From an uncultured Pseudomonadales bacterium (lineage in GTDB: Bacteria > Pseudomonadota > Gammaproteobacteria > Pseudomonadales > Azotimanducaceae): a stretch of DNA of 64,000 nucleotides. Every line of letters begins with the position of its first letter. The first letter of the stretch is position 1. The DNA is taken from the NCBI GenBank assembly GCA_958296165.1, contig OY282447.1, positions 2,666,001 to 2,730,000 of the forward strand, given 5' to 3'. A model generated the notes under the pieces. It had not been told where the DNA came from. It searched no databases and saw nothing but the letters and a program-made list of their open reading frames with translations. A program made the translations under genes and the position numbers. Shown here in pieces: positions 51,365 through 58,810 of the stretch.

Positions 51365-52260
51365 ACGAGCGCATCGGCATCGATTTGGGCGGCAGCAAGA
51401 TCGAATCGGTGCTGCTGGCAGCAGACGGCACGGTGGCGTTCCGTCGCCGCATGGCTACGCCGCGCGATTACGCCGGCACGGTTGCCGCGGTGGCGGCCAC
51501 GGTTGCCGCCCTCGACAGCCATTGCGATGCCACGCCGCCGGTCGGCATCGGCACGCCCGGCGCATGGGTGGAATCCACCCATGCCATGAAGAACTGCAAC
51601 TCCACCTGGCTGAACGGCCAGCCGCTATTGGATGACCTGAACAGGCTGCTCGATGGCCGCGTGCGCATCGCCAACGACGCCAATTGCTTCGCGCTCTGGG
51701 AAGCGGCGCGTGGCGCCGGGCGCGGCGCCGAAGTGGTGTTCGGAGTGATACTGGGCACGGGCGTGGGCGGCGGCATCGTCGTTCGCGGCGAGCTCTTGGC
51801 CGGCGCCAATGCCATCGCCGGCGAGTGGGGCCATACGCCGCTGCCATACTTTCGCAGCGATCCGCACACCGCCGGCATCGAGCCGGCGCTTGCCGATCGG
51901 CCGTGCTACTGCGGGCGCGTCAACTGCGTGGAGACTTTCCTTGCCGGCCCGGGCCTCGCGCGGACGCACACCGCCTTGAGCGGCGAACGGCTGGCCGCGC
52001 AGAACATTCCGCCCGATGCCGCGAGCGTGGGCCTTTACGCCACGATGCTGGCGCGCGCGCTGGCGCAGATCGTCAACGTATTGGATCCGCACGTGATCGT
52101 GCTGGGCGGAGGCGTATCCAATCTGCCAGGGCTGGCGGCGGCGGTGTTGCGCGCTTTGCCCCGCTACGGCTTCTCCTACGAAGGCCGCACGCAGGTGGCG
52201 ACGGCCCGGCACGGCGATGCCAGCGGCGTGTTCGGCGCCTGCGAGCTCTGGCCGCGCTAG
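51361..52260 (+). CDS. ROK-family sugar kinase, probable fructokinase (Mak-like)
   Basis: A 299-residue ROK kinase. The phosphate-binding start is RIGIDLGGSKIE. The catalytic Asp sits in RIANDANCFALWEA, GVILGTGVGGGIVV forms the nucleotide site, and NAIAGEWGHTPLPYF plus PCYCGRVNCVETFLAGPGL provide the zinc-binding His and three Cys that mark the ROK subgroup with Mak and NagK. The YFRSDPH and CYCGR context is closest to E. coli Mak, so fructokinase is the best guess, though NagK-type N-acetylglucosamine kinase, which would fit with ampD recycling, is possible. GTG 51361 overlaps the ampD stop by four bases. Confidence 0.85.
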   Translation: MNERIGIDLGGSKIESVLLAADGTVAFRRRMATPRDYAGTVAAVAATVAALDSHCDATPPVGIGTPGAWVESTHAMKNCNSTWLNGQPLLDDLNRLLDGRVRIANDANCFALWEAARGAGRGAEVVFGVILGTGVGGGIVVRGELLAGANAIAGEWGHTPLPYFRSDPHTAGIEPALADRPCYCGRVNCVETFLAGPGLARTHTALSGERLAAQNIPPDAASVGLYATMLARALAQIVNVLDPHVIVLGGGVSNLPGLAAAVLRALPRYGFSYEGRTQVATARHGDASGVFGACELWPR

Positions 52261-52268
52261 CTTGCCTT

Positions 52269-52703
52269 CTACTCGCTTTCCGACTCCGGCTCGGCGTCCG
52301 GCGCTGGCTCGGCTTCCGGCACGGCGTCGGAATCCGCCGTCTCGACCTCTGGCGCTGCGGCGTCGACTGCCGCTTCGATTCGTGCCGCCGGCACGGCGGT
52401 CGAGCCGTCGTCCGTGGCGGCATTGCAGGCCCACCCCGCGTCCGAGAGCTTCTGGATCAGGCCAACGGCTTGCCGTTCGCAGTAGCCCTCTTCGTGCTCT
52501 GCGCGCCAAAGCGAACTGGTCTCGCCGCTCGTCTTGGCGTAGCGCACTTCGCACGGCACGGGCTCGCCAGCGTTCTCGTAGACGACTTCCACGCTGCGTT
52601 CGAGGTCGCCCCTGCTGCAGGTGACCAGGCTCTGGCCGGCGGCGTGAAGGGAACCGGCCAGGGCGGCGCTAGCGGCCAGTGTGCGGATCGTGTTGCGAGT
52701 CAT
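52269..52703 (-). CDS. Secreted small hypothetical protein with acidic tail
   Basis: A 144-residue protein with a signal peptide (MTRNTIRTLAASAALAGSLHAAG) and a small Cys-rich core: LVTCSRGDLERSVEVVYENAGEPVPCEVRYAKTS, then HEEGYCERQA and AGWACNA, giving four Cys that could form two disulphides. The tail is a long Ala/Glu/Pro-Asp stretch. The core resembles small periplasmic domains found alone in marine proteobacteria. The function is unknown. It ends 8 bases from the convergent fructokinase gene and follows the HIT gene by 26 bases. Confidence 0.65.
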   Translation of the reverse strand: MTRNTIRTLAASAALAGSLHAAGQSLVTCSRGDLERSVEVVYENAGEPVPCEVRYAKTSGETSSLWRAEHEEGYCERQAVGLIQKLSDAGWACNAATDDGSTAVPAARIEAAVDAAAPEVETADSDAVPEAEPAPDAEPESESE

Positions 52704-52729
52704 GGTGCATCTCCTTGGTGTGGGAAAAG

Positions 52730-53155
52730 CTACGGGGCGGGAAGAGCGGCCCGGATCTTCGCGGCATGTTCGTCGAGTTGGCGCGCATCGGCCATGGATC
52801 GCGCGTGCAGCGTCAAGCCTTCGCCAGCGTAGCGCGGAATCACATGGAAGTGGATGTGGAACACGGTTTGCCCGGCATCGGCGCCGTTGAGCTGCATCAC
52901 CATCACTCCACCGGGATTGAACGCGGTGCGCACCGCTTGCGCCACGCGCCGGGTGGCCGCCACTAGATGGTTCAAGCTCTCGGCGCCGAGCTCGAAGATG
53001 TCCTCTGCAGGTTGCCTTGGGATCACCAACGTGTGGCCGGGGCTCTGCGGCATCACGTCCATGAACGCCATGCAGTGCTCTTCGTTGAGCACCAGATGCG
53101 CGTCTGCTTCGCCGCGCAGGATTCTGGCGAAGATGTTGTCGGGGTCGTAGGCCAT
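52730..53155 (-). CDS. HIT-family hydrolase
   Basis: A 141-residue histidine-triad protein. The active-site motif HIHFHVIPR is complete (H-x-H-x-H), and the N-terminus (NIFARILRGEADAHLVLNEEHCMAFMDVMPQSPGHTLVIPR) is the standard Hint/HinT fold. Family members hydrolyse nucleoside phosphoramidates or AMP conjugates in the cytoplasm. It starts 7 bases after the LLM oxidoreductase stop, in the same direction, so they are one transcript; this pairing has no functional explanation I can see. Confidence 0.92.
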   Translation of the reverse strand: MAYDPDNIFARILRGEADAHLVLNEEHCMAFMDVMPQSPGHTLVIPRQPAEDIFELGAESLNHLVAATRRVAQAVRTAFNPGGVMVMQLNGADAGQTVFHIHFHVIPRYAGEGLTLHARSMADARQLDEHAAKIRAALPAP

Positions 53156-53162
53156 CGAATCG

Positions 53163-54218
53163 CTATCCGGCCAGTTCCAAGCCGCGCGGCACGCCGGCGT
53201 TGTCGAGGGCCTGCAGGCGCTTGAGGACGTCGTCGAAGCGCTCGCGCTGCTCGGCGGTCTCGCGCGGCATGCCTAGGCCGGTGCGAGTGGCGTACTCGCG
53301 GTGTTCGTGCAAGAACGCCGGCAGCTCGTCGTAGCTGCACGTTTGCGCCAACTCGAGTATGTCGTCGATGGTCACGGTGTCGCGCATCTCTTCCCACTTG
53401 CCTTGCAGCGACAGCGCGTGCAACTTCATGCCGAGCTCATCCAGGCCGTGCAGGGCAAGCACCTTGTGGTAGGTGCGCGTGGAGCCGTAGAAGGAGAGCG
53501 CGCGGCGCATGCCGAGCGCCTTCTGTTCGATTTCGGAATCGGTCTCGCCTAGGATGAGGTAGCCGCTTTCGGCGATCTCGATGTCTGCCCAGCTGCGGCC
53601 GGAGCGTTCAAGGCCGCTGCGGATGGCTGGCAGCAGCACTTCTCGCATGTACTTGTCGGACATGATGCCGCCGTGCGGCATCACTACGTCGGCTACTTCG
53701 CCGGCAACGCGCGCCATGCCGGGGCCGACCATGGCCAAGCCGACCTTGGGGCGCTCGTGCGGAATCGGGCCTGGATTGAAGTTGGGCGTCATCAGCGTGT
53801 AGGTGTAGTGCTGGCCGAGGAACTCCGGTGCCGTGCCGTGCTGCCAGGAATCCCACACGGCATGCGTCATGCGGATGTACTCGCGCATGCGTGGCGCCGG
53901 CGCGCTCCACGTGCCGCCGAAGCGCCGCTCGTTGTGGCCCTTCACTTGGCTGCCCAAGCCAAGGCAGAAGCGCCCGCCGGAGAGGTGCTGCAAATCCCAC
54001 GCTTCCATGGCCAGCACCATGGGGCTGCGTGGAAAAGCGATGGTCACCGAGGTTTGCAGGCCGATGCGTTGGGTGGCCGTTGCCGCCAACGTCATGGTGA
54101 GCATGGAATCGTGCGCGAGTTCGCCGCAGGTGATGGCGTCGAAGCCAACCGCCTCGGCGCCCCGCGCCTGCGCCGGAATGGCGCTCGGCCAGCCGCCGAC
54201 GCCGGTTATCACTTTCAT
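53163..54218 (-). CDS. LLM-class (F420-dependent-like) oxidoreductase, TIGR03617-like
   Basis: A 351-residue TIM-barrel luciferase-like monooxygenase family protein. It shows the GFDAITCGELAHDSMLTMTLAATATQRIGLQTSVTIAFPRSPMVLAMEAWDLQHLSGGRFCLGLGSQVKGH core with R-S-P and the G-L-G-S-Q-V flavin/F420 phosphate loop. Similar sequences were named TIGR03617 F420-dependent in my memory. Whether this organism makes F420 or uses FMN is unknown from this window. It is divergent from the ThuA-like gene across 142 bases and leads the HIT unit. Confidence 0.82.
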   Translation of the reverse strand: MKVITGVGGWPSAIPAQARGAEAVGFDAITCGELAHDSMLTMTLAATATQRIGLQTSVTIAFPRSPMVLAMEAWDLQHLSGGRFCLGLGSQVKGHNERRFGGTWSAPAPRMREYIRMTHAVWDSWQHGTAPEFLGQHYTYTLMTPNFNPGPIPHERPKVGLAMVGPGMARVAGEVADVVMPHGGIMSDKYMREVLLPAIRSGLERSGRSWADIEIAESGYLILGETDSEIEQKALGMRRALSFYGSTRTYHKVLALHGLDELGMKLHALSLQGKWEEMRDTVTIDDILELAQTCSYDELPAFLHEHREYATRTGLGMPRETAEQRERFDDVLKRLQALDNAGVPRGLELAG

Positions 54219-54360
54219 GGTTTGCCCCTATTCATTGCGTAAGCCCGTGTGCAAGCTCGTTGTGGGAAGCTCGGTGTGCGGCAATTGCGGCAATCATACG
54301 CCTGGACGCTGCCAACGCAGTAGAATCGAGCCTCTCTCAAGCTATTGGGGAACAGCGGAC

Positions 54361-55164
54361 ATGGCGAAGCGAGCACACTTGATCGTCGGCGGCTTCCCGC
54401 TCGGCGCCAGCGCCGGCCACGACATGGACTACGCCCGCATCGAGCTGCTGCGACGGCTCTACGAAGGCGGCTACGCCACCACCGTGGGCAACCATTTCGC
54501 CGATGTGGCGGAGGCTCTGGACGGCGTCGACTTGCTGGTGAGCTACGTCGCAGGGCCCTACCCGGACGACGAGCAATGTCGAGCCATGGAGCGCTGGCTG
54601 GCCGGCGGCGGCAAATGGTTCGCGCTGCATGGCACCAGCGGCGGGCGCGCCAAACGCATCGAAGGCAGCCGTCAACGCAAGATGGTGCAGCTCGCCCACC
54701 ACGACTTGCTCGGCGCGTTCTTTCTGAATCATCCGCCGGTGCGCCGCTTCGACGTTTCGGTGCAGGCGCCTGAACACCCCTTGCTGGCCGGGCTGCCGGA
54801 CTCCTTCGAGGTGACCGACGAGCTGTATCTGATCGAGCCGCGCGGCGACAACACCGTATTGCTCACCACGCAGTTGGCGGCGGATCCTTCGCCGCAGGGC
54901 TTCGGCTTCGCCTATGACGCCGATACGTCGTTGGGCGCAGACGGCAAGACCAGGGTGCTCGGCTTGGAGCGCAAAGTAGGCAAAGGGGCGGTGGCCTATG
55001 TGGCGCTCGGCCACTGCCACTCGCCGGCGACGAACAGCCAGCCCTTCGTGGACGACAGCGTGGCCACCGGCGGAACCACGCCGAGGACCTTTCGCGGCGC
55101 TTGGGAAACCGATGCGTTCGGCACAATGCTCGACAACGCCGTGCAGTGGGGCAGCGCTGCCTGA
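54361..55164 (+). CDS. ThuA-like (glutamine amidotransferase-fold) protein
   Basis: A 267-residue protein of the ThuA/trehalose-utilisation fold, a class I glutamine amidotransferase-like domain. It has a flavodoxin-like start (HLIVGGFPLGASAGHDMDYARIELL), VDLLVSYVAGPYPDDEQCRAMERWLAGGGKWFALHGTSGG where the nucleophile elbow would be, and HPLLAGLPDSFEVTDELYLIEP, which is the ThuA hallmark. KVGKGAVAYVALGHCHSP closes the fold. The usual nucleophile Cys is absent (A-L-H-G instead). It may be a sugar-binding or isomerase-type protein; the function is not settled for the family. Confidence 0.78.
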   Translation: MAKRAHLIVGGFPLGASAGHDMDYARIELLRRLYEGGYATTVGNHFADVAEALDGVDLLVSYVAGPYPDDEQCRAMERWLAGGGKWFALHGTSGGRAKRIEGSRQRKMVQLAHHDLLGAFFLNHPPVRRFDVSVQAPEHPLLAGLPDSFEVTDELYLIEPRGDNTVLLTTQLAADPSPQGFGFAYDADTSLGADGKTRVLGLERKVGKGAVAYVALGHCHSPATNSQPFVDDSVATGGTTPRTFRGAWETDAFGTMLDNAVQWGSAA

Positions 55165-55166
55165 CT

Positions 55167-55185
55167 GCGCGGCTGACAGCCGCGC
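55167..55185. terminator. Hairpin between convergent genes
   Basis: An 8-base-pair perfect inverted repeat (GCGCGGCT / AGCCGCGC) with a GAC loop sits in the 24-base gap between the ThuA-like and lipoprotein stops. It could stop transcription from both sides, though no T-run follows on either strand. Confidence 0.5.
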
Positions 55186-55188
55186 GGG

Positions 55189-55599
55189 CTACTCCTCCCG
55201 CTCAAGCGTCACCGTGAGCGGGTTCGGCTGATGTTCGTAGTTCGCGCCGCTGGCGGCATCCACGGCAGATCCGATTAAGCCCGTCGGCAGCGTAACGCTG
55301 GTCGGCCGCGCGGCGATCGGCACGGATCGGATGGTGATCGTTTGCGTAACGTAGCCGTCCTTGCGCAATGCCACCACGAAATCGCCGCGCCGCGAGACTT
55401 CGACTTCGCAGGGCGTCGTGCATTTCCAGCCGGCCGACGAGGACGCGATGGCGCCGTCCGGCGCAGTGCGCACGATGAACGTCTCGCTCGTGCCGCGCTT
55501 CACCGTGGCGCAAGCGCCGATCAGTGCCGCGGTGGCGAGAGCCAACGCGGCGCACCCGACCGCACGGGCCGAGCAAGGGCTAAGCGTGTGTTCTTGCAT
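55189..55599 (-). CDS. Lipoprotein with PEGA-like domain
   Basis: A 136-residue protein with a lipoprotein signal (ALALATAALIGACATV; Cys in a lipobox-like IGAC). The short domain (GTSETFIVRTAPDGAIASSSAGWKCTTPCEVEVSRRGDFVVALRKDGYV) resembles a PEGA surface domain: V-x-T-x-P-x-G-A followed by TPC and a GDFVVxLxKxGY end. Such domains are envelope-anchored adapters. It is convergent with the ThuA-like gene and divergent from the crotonase gene at 55692. Its partner is unknown. Confidence 0.72.
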   Translation of the reverse strand: MQEHTLSPCSARAVGCAALALATAALIGACATVKRGTSETFIVRTAPDGAIASSSAGWKCTTPCEVEVSRRGDFVVALRKDGYVTQTITIRSVPIAARPTSVTLPTGLIGSAVDAASGANYEHQPNPLTVTLEREE

Positions 55600-55631
55600 G
55601 GCGCCTGCCTCGGAGCTTTGCTAACTCGCCC

Positions 55632-55658
55632 TTTACATTCTGTTGGTTTCGGTATGAT
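55632..55658 (+). promoter_or_regulatory. Possible sigma70-type promoter for the crotonase/PhyH operon
   Basis: A TTTACA box (55632-55637) and a TATGAT box (55653-55658) are separated by 15 bases, a little short of the usual 17. They lie 34 bases upstream of ATG 55692. Both boxes have a single mismatch to the consensus. Confidence 0.4.
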
Positions 55659-55691
55659 TTCGCCAGCGACCCAACGAGACCGGTGCCAGCC

Positions 55692-56456
55692 ATGCTCGAC
55701 CTGCACACCGCCGATGCCGTCCTAACCGTTGGCTTCGGCGGCGAGGCCATCGACTACGCGACGCTTGAAGCGCTGCGCGAAGCCGCCGCGCACGCCGCCG
55801 CAGACGACGGCGTGCGGCTCTTGGCGCTCGACTGCACGGATGCCAGCGACGCTTGGCCGGACATGGGCGAGTGGCCAGCGCGCCTTCGGCATCGGCGCCC
55901 GCAAGGGCGCCACGGCCCGGGGCCTTTGCCGGAGCAAGAGGCCGTTCAAGCGCTGCGCGCATTCATGAAGCCGTCCTTGGCGTTGCTGCGTGGCGATGTG
56001 CGCGGCGCGGCTCTGGATCTCGCTTGCGTTTGCGACCTCCGCATCGCAGCCGCCAGCGCCACCATCGGTGACGGCCGCATCCGCCAAGGCCGTGCCGCGG
56101 CGAGCGGCATCGCCTATCTGCTGCCCAAGCTGATCGGTCTGTCGCAGGCCATGCGGCTGCTGTTGCTTGGCGAAGCGCTGGATGCGGCCGAAGCGCATCG
56201 CATCCAGCTGGTACACGAAGTGGTTGCGGACGACGACTTCGCCGAACGCAGCCAAGCGCTCGCTGCTGAAATCGCCAACCTGCCAACGCGCGCCTGGGCC
56301 ATCCACAAGCTGCAGGTGCTGCCGCAACTCGACCTCTCCTTCGACGCCGCCATGGTGCATTCGCTGGGCGTGCGCCAAACCCATGTGATCGAGGATCGTC
56401 TGGAGGGCATGAAGGCTTGGCGCGAGCGCCGCAAACCGGCATTCACAGGCCGATGA
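55692..56456 (+). CDS. Crotonase-fold protein lacking both catalytic Glu residues (first of pair)
   Basis: A 254-residue enoyl-CoA hydratase/isomerase superfamily protein. The fold is plain (KPSLALLRGDVRGAALDLACVCDLRIAA, IAYLLPKLIGLSQAMRLLLLGEALDAAEAHRIQLVHEVV). Where hydratases have GG.ELA and PE it reads GAALDLA and GRIRQG, so both catalytic Glu residues are missing. The oxyanion-hole strand is also divergent (CTDASDAWPDMGEW). It is either not an enzyme of the usual sort or works by another acid/base. It overlaps the next crotonase by 4 bases (ATGA), and they may form a hetero-oligomer. ATG 55692 is preferred over GTG 55683. Confidence 0.8.
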   Translation: MLDLHTADAVLTVGFGGEAIDYATLEALREAAAHAAADDGVRLLALDCTDASDAWPDMGEWPARLRHRRPQGRHGPGPLPEQEAVQALRAFMKPSLALLRGDVRGAALDLACVCDLRIAAASATIGDGRIRQGRAAASGIAYLLPKLIGLSQAMRLLLLGEALDAAEAHRIQLVHEVVADDDFAERSQALAAEIANLPTRAWAIHKLQVLPQLDLSFDAAMVHSLGVRQTHVIEDRLEGMKAWRERRKPAFTGR

Positions 56457-57175
56457 GCGGCGACTCGGCCTTCCTCGTCGAGGACGATGGCGCCGTGCGG
56501 CACCTGATCCTCAATCGTCCCGACAAGCTGAACGCGCTGGATCTCGATCAACACGTGCGCATCAAGAATGCCGTGGAAGGCGCCGCCGCCGAACCTGGCG
56601 TGCGCGTGCTGGCGTTGTCTGGCTACGGGCGGGCGTTCTGTGCTGGCGACGATCTGCGCGCCGATGCGCCGACTGGAGAAGACCCGCTGGCGGGGCGGCG
56701 AGTGGACCTGGACTTGGGCGCCGGCCCCGCGTTCCTGCTGGAATCCGCCGCCGCACTGCGCAGTTGTCCTAAGCCCACCGTGGCCATGATGCACGGGCAC
56801 GCGCTAGGGTCCGGCTACGACTACAGCCTCTCCTGCGACTTTCGCCTCGCTACCGAGGACGTGAACTACGGCGACCCGCGCATCCATCGCGGGCTGTGGG
56901 CGGCGGAAGGCTGGTCTTACAAGCTGCCGCGCCTCGTCCACCAGTCGGCGGTGACGCCGATCGCCTATATGGGCGAGACCATGAACGGCGCAGCCGCGCA
57001 CGCTGTTGGCCTGGTACACCGACTGTATCCGCCCGGCGCGGATCTGCGCCTTGCAGCTAAGCCCTTTCTGGACGAGCTCGCCACGCTGGACTCCGCCGCC
57101 TACGCGGCGACGAAGGCGCACATGCTGGCGGCGCTCGATCTCGCATTTGAACAAGCGTTGAGGTATTCGCCATGA
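56453..57175 (+). CDS. Crotonase-fold protein lacking both catalytic Glu residues (second of pair)
   Basis: A 240-residue crotonase-fold protein. It keeps the oxyanion loop GYGRAFCAGDDLR and the HGHALGSGYDYSLSCDFRLA helix, but position one of the Glu pair is Asp (GYDYS) and the second is Arg (GDPRIHRG). Like its partner it therefore lacks the hydratase residues. The two could form a mixed hexamer or a non-hydratase such as a decarboxylase or dienoyl-type isomerase; this is open. ATG 56453 overlaps the previous stop, and its stop overlaps the PhyH-HEAT start, so three genes are translated as a unit. Confidence 0.82.
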   Translation: MSGDSAFLVEDDGAVRHLILNRPDKLNALDLDQHVRIKNAVEGAAAEPGVRVLALSGYGRAFCAGDDLRADAPTGEDPLAGRRVDLDLGAGPAFLLESAAALRSCPKPTVAMMHGHALGSGYDYSLSCDFRLATEDVNYGDPRIHRGLWAAEGWSYKLPRLVHQSAVTPIAYMGETMNGAAAHAVGLVHRLYPPGADLRLAAKPFLDELATLDSAAYAATKAHMLAALDLAFEQALRYSP

Positions 57176-58755
57176 CTCATCCCAAACTCCTCGATGACGA
57201 CCAAGTACGTCAGTTCATCGCCAACGGCTTCCTGCGCCTGACGCCAGACGTGAGGCCCGACGTCCACAAGGAGATCGAGGCGTTGTTGCGCTTTGCCCTG
57301 GAAAAGGAGGGCTGGTACGGCAACAACATCCTGTCTCGCGTGCCGAAGATGCACGCAGTGCTGAACTGCCCGGTGGTGCGCGGCGCTATCACTTCCATCG
57401 CTGGCCCCGACTACTACCTTCATCCACATCGCGCCGTTCACAGCAGCACGCCGCTTGGAGAACCTGTCGCGGCGCTGACGCCGGAAGTGGACGCGCCGCG
57501 CATGGGCAAGGGTTCGCGGGCCGGCTCCGGCTGGCACCAAGACGCGCAAAGCCCGCTCTCGCGCGCCCGTCACCACGTGCCTCGCTTTCTGATCGGCTTC
57601 TACTTCCCGCACGAGACGCCCTTGGAGATGGGGCCAACGCGCGTGCAGGCCGGCAGCCACCTCTACGCCCAACCGGTAGCGCCGCACGGCGTGGTGTTGG
57701 ATCGCGTTGAAGCCGGCACGTTTTTCCTGCTGCACTTCGACATGGTTCACGCCGGCTTCCCGAACTACACCGACAGAACGCGCTACATGGTGAAGTTCGT
57801 GTTCACGCGTACGCGCCATCCCACCGAACCCAGCTGGCGCCACGAGCAGGCGCGGTGGCAGCGTCCGTCGACGTGCATCCCCGAGTTCGACGTGCCGGCC
57901 GCTTGGGGCTGCATCTGGAATTGGATGCGCGGCGCAGCCGAGCCGCCCGCCAACGGCGTTTCGGTCGAGGAGTGCTTGGAGCGCTTCGACAGCGAAGATC
58001 AAGCGGCGCGTTTGCAGAGCATCTATGAAGCAGCTGGCACGGGCGAGGTCGCGAGCTTGGTGGACGCTTTGCTGGCCAGCGCCGGCCAGAACAAGCACGA
58101 ACGCGCCTTGGCGAAGGACGGCAACGGCCAGCCGGTGCCGCACGACGACATCCGTGGCTATCCGCGCCGTTGGAACGAACGCGCCGTGGTGATGGAGGAC
58201 GCTGCCTACGCCCTCTCGGCATGTGGCGCACAGGCCATTCCCGCTCTGCAGCGGCTGCTCGCGCACCCGGATCCGTGGATGCAGATCAACGCGGCCTTCG
58301 CCCTAGGGGAGCTCGGCCCGGCGGCGAAGGAGTGTGTAGGCGATCTTGCAGCCCTGCTGGACAGCCCGCACAGCCAGGTCGTCCGCCAAGTCTTGGATGC
58401 GATTGGCGCCGTCGGCGAGGGCATTGGCCCGGCGCTGCCGCAGATCGAGCGGCTGCTCACCGAAACCAACCTCGACTGGCAGGAAGCGCAGGTGGGGCGG
58501 GGCTGGGTAGCCGAAGATCAAGTGCGAATGAACGCCGCATCGGCGCTGCTGAACGCGGTGAGCGCCGGCGAGCGCGCGGACGACATCGAACGCATCGCGG
58601 CCGCATCGTTGGGCGACAAGAACGGCTACGTCTCTGCCATCGCCACGGAGACCCTCGCCCGCATCGGCACCCCAACGGCGCAGGCGGAAGCCATCCGCTT
58701 CCTCGCCGAACGCCGTTGGGACGACACGCTTCTGGCCGGCGTTAGACCTTTCTAG
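57172..58755 (+). CDS. PhyH dioxygenase fused to a HEAT-repeat domain
   Basis: A 527-residue fusion. Residues 1-~300 form a PhyH-type Fe(II)/2-oxoglutarate oxygenase: H122-x-D124 in SGWHQDAQS, the distal His in HFDMVHAGFPNY (H193) and Arg in DRTRYMVKF (~203). GPTRVQAGSHLY and the PHETPLEMG strand match the family. Residues ~330-525 are HEAT/PBS-lyase-like repeats (DAAYALSACGAQAIPALQRLLAHPDPWMQINAAFALGELG and following). The repeats probably hold a protein or substrate. It follows two crotonase-fold genes with ATGA overlap, so a joint acyl-CoA or acyl-acid pathway is plausible. This fusion is not a standard one to me. Confidence 0.88.
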   Translation: MTHPKLLDDDQVRQFIANGFLRLTPDVRPDVHKEIEALLRFALEKEGWYGNNILSRVPKMHAVLNCPVVRGAITSIAGPDYYLHPHRAVHSSTPLGEPVAALTPEVDAPRMGKGSRAGSGWHQDAQSPLSRARHHVPRFLIGFYFPHETPLEMGPTRVQAGSHLYAQPVAPHGVVLDRVEAGTFFLLHFDMVHAGFPNYTDRTRYMVKFVFTRTRHPTEPSWRHEQARWQRPSTCIPEFDVPAAWGCIWNWMRGAAEPPANGVSVEECLERFDSEDQAARLQSIYEAAGTGEVASLVDALLASAGQNKHERALAKDGNGQPVPHDDIRGYPRRWNERAVVMEDAAYALSACGAQAIPALQRLLAHPDPWMQINAAFALGELGPAAKECVGDLAALLDSPHSQVVRQVLDAIGAVGEGIGPALPQIERLLTETNLDWQEAQVGRGWVAEDQVRMNAASALLNAVSAGERADDIERIAAASLGDKNGYVSAIATETLARIGTPTAQAEAIRFLAERRWDDTLLAGVRPF

Positions 58756-58810
58756 GCAGGTCGCGCGTTGCGCTCTGCGTTGATCCCCTTCGCCATGTTG
58801 CCGAGATCGA

